Shown here piece by piece: positions 5,999 through 6,384 of a stretch of DNA of 6,384 bases. The DNA is from an uncultured Veillonella sp. (GTDB lineage: Bacteria; Bacillota; Negativicutes; Veillonellales; Veillonellaceae), in contig NZ_CAKPTN010000094.1 in NCBI RefSeq assembly GCF_934190855.1, positions 1 to 6,384 on the forward strand, written 5' to 3'. A program made the translations under genes and the position numbers. The notes below the pieces were generated by a model, which had not been told where the DNA came from, searched no databases, and saw nothing but the letters and a program-made list of their open reading frames with translations. The first letter of the stretch is position 1. Every line of letters starts with the position of its first letter.

Positions 5999-6384
5999 TA
6001 CACAAGTGCCTTTGCTAATACTTCATCCATTGTCTTAACTGGCGTAATAATGAGTCCTTCTTTTACAATGTCAGGTAATTCTGCAATATCCTTTTCATTG
6101 CCCTTCGGAATCAATACCTCTTTAATGCCATGAGACAAGGCTGCTAATAATTTCTCTTTTAAACCGCCTATTGGCAATACGCGGCCACGCAATGTAATTT
6201 CACCAGTCATGGCAATATCAGAACGAACCTTGCGGTTTGTCAAAATAGATACCATAGCCAATGTCATTGTAATACCTGCAGAAGGACCATCTTTAGGCGT
6301 TGCCCCTTCTGGCAAGTGAACGTGAATATCGAGTTTCTTATAGAAATCTTCTTCGATTTTTAATGCTTTTGCATTGTGGCGGAT
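5998..6384 (-). CDS. lon: ATP-dependent protease Lon, C-terminal proteolytic domain (partial, 5' end outside window)
   Basis: Lon is a cytoplasmic AAA+ serine protease that unfolds and degrades damaged and regulatory proteins. Only the last 128 residues are present, and the frame is open to the window edge, so the start lies beyond 6384. The fragment carries the signature PKDGPSAG with catalytic Ser at fragment residue 35 (bases 6280-6282). It also carries [10 protein letters not shown], whose second lysine (residue 78) is the dyad partner. The Ser-Lys spacing of 43 residues equals that of E. coli Lon (S679/K722). IPKGNEKDI and a terminal helix follow, as is normal for the family's C-terminus. 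An internal TTG at 6315 could be mistaken for a start but lies within the conserved domain. The TAA stop shares one base with the ATG of the next gene (TAATG), suggesting translational coupling to engB, a pairing also seen in Bacillus (lonA-ysxC). The fragment cannot show whether this is the soluble LonA or another Lon subtype, though LonA is expected from the context. Confidence 0.96.
   Translation of the reverse strand: MRHNAKALKIEEDFYKKLDIHVHLPEGATPKDGPSAGITMTLAMVSILTNRKVRSDIAMTGEITLRGRVLPIGGLKEKLLAALSHGIKEVLIPKGNEKDIAELPDIVKEGLIITPVKTMDEVLAKALV
6009..6013 (-). promoter_or_regulatory. Weak ribosome binding site for engB
   Basis: On the minus strand AAAGG lies ten bases before the engB ATG, inside the last codons of lon. 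It is weaker and more distant than the other sites in this window. Expression of engB therefore probably relies partly on ribosomes terminating at the overlapping lon stop (TAATG). The site is seen directly; the coupling is inferred. Confidence 0.5.

Noticed and set aside
6313..6315. A TTG codon that could start a 105-residue protein at the right edge.
   Set aside because: It lies within the conserved Lon protease domain just before [13 protein letters not shown], and the same frame continues open to 6384 with Lon-like sequence. This is an internal leucine of a truncated gene.
1..6384. Search for a novel system: mobile element ends, CRISPR-like repeats, toxin-antitoxin pairs, tRNA genes and small unknown genes.
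   Set aside because: Every stretch is occupied by a recognised core gene with gaps of 21 bases or less. No direct repeats, tRNA-like folds or unexplained coding frames were seen by eye.

Overview
The window is a run of six housekeeping genes, all read from the minus strand, so transcription goes from high to low coordinates. In order of transcription they are: the 3' end of lon (ATP-dependent protease), engB/ysxC (ribosome-assembly GTPase), a trans-type polyprenyl diphosphate synthase, tatC (twin-arginine translocase core subunit), valS (valyl-tRNA synthetase) and the first 249 codons of folC (dihydrofolate/folylpolyglutamate synthase). lon is cut at the right edge (its N-terminal part lies beyond 6384) and folC is cut at the left edge. 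No stretch longer than about 25 bases lacks a gene, and no plus-strand gene is credible.

The junctions are very tight. lon and engB share one base (TAATG), engB and the prenyl synthase overlap by 4 bases (ATGA), the prenyl synthase and tatC are 1 base apart, tatC and valS are 21 bases apart, and valS and folC are 12 bases apart. valS, folC and the prenyl synthase have strong Shine-Dalgarno sites, tatC a moderate one, and engB a weak one. No terminator or convincing promoter is visible between the genes. The simplest reading is one polycistronic transcript, or a chain of translationally coupled genes, with its promoter upstream of the window.

The organism looks like an AT-leaning member of the Firmicutes. 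The lon-ysxC and valS-folC pairs are the two ends of a block also found in Bacillus, where heme and spore-coat genes lie between them. Here that middle is replaced by a prenyl synthase and tatC. Protein style and gene order suggest the diderm Negativicutes, with Veillonella or a close relative my best guess. This is recognition plus inference, not proof.

The genes serve protein quality control (Lon), 50S subunit maturation (EngB), isoprenoid chain synthesis for quinone or lipid carriers, export of folded proteins (TatC), charging of tRNA-Val (ValS) and folate metabolism (FolC). I found no mobile element, CRISPR array, toxin-antitoxin pair, defence gene or RNA gene, and I do not think the window holds an undescribed system. 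The points most worth a second look are the long cytoplasmic N-terminal tail on TatC, a strong hairpin inside the folC message, the replaced middle of the lon...folC block, and the absence of a valS T-box leader.
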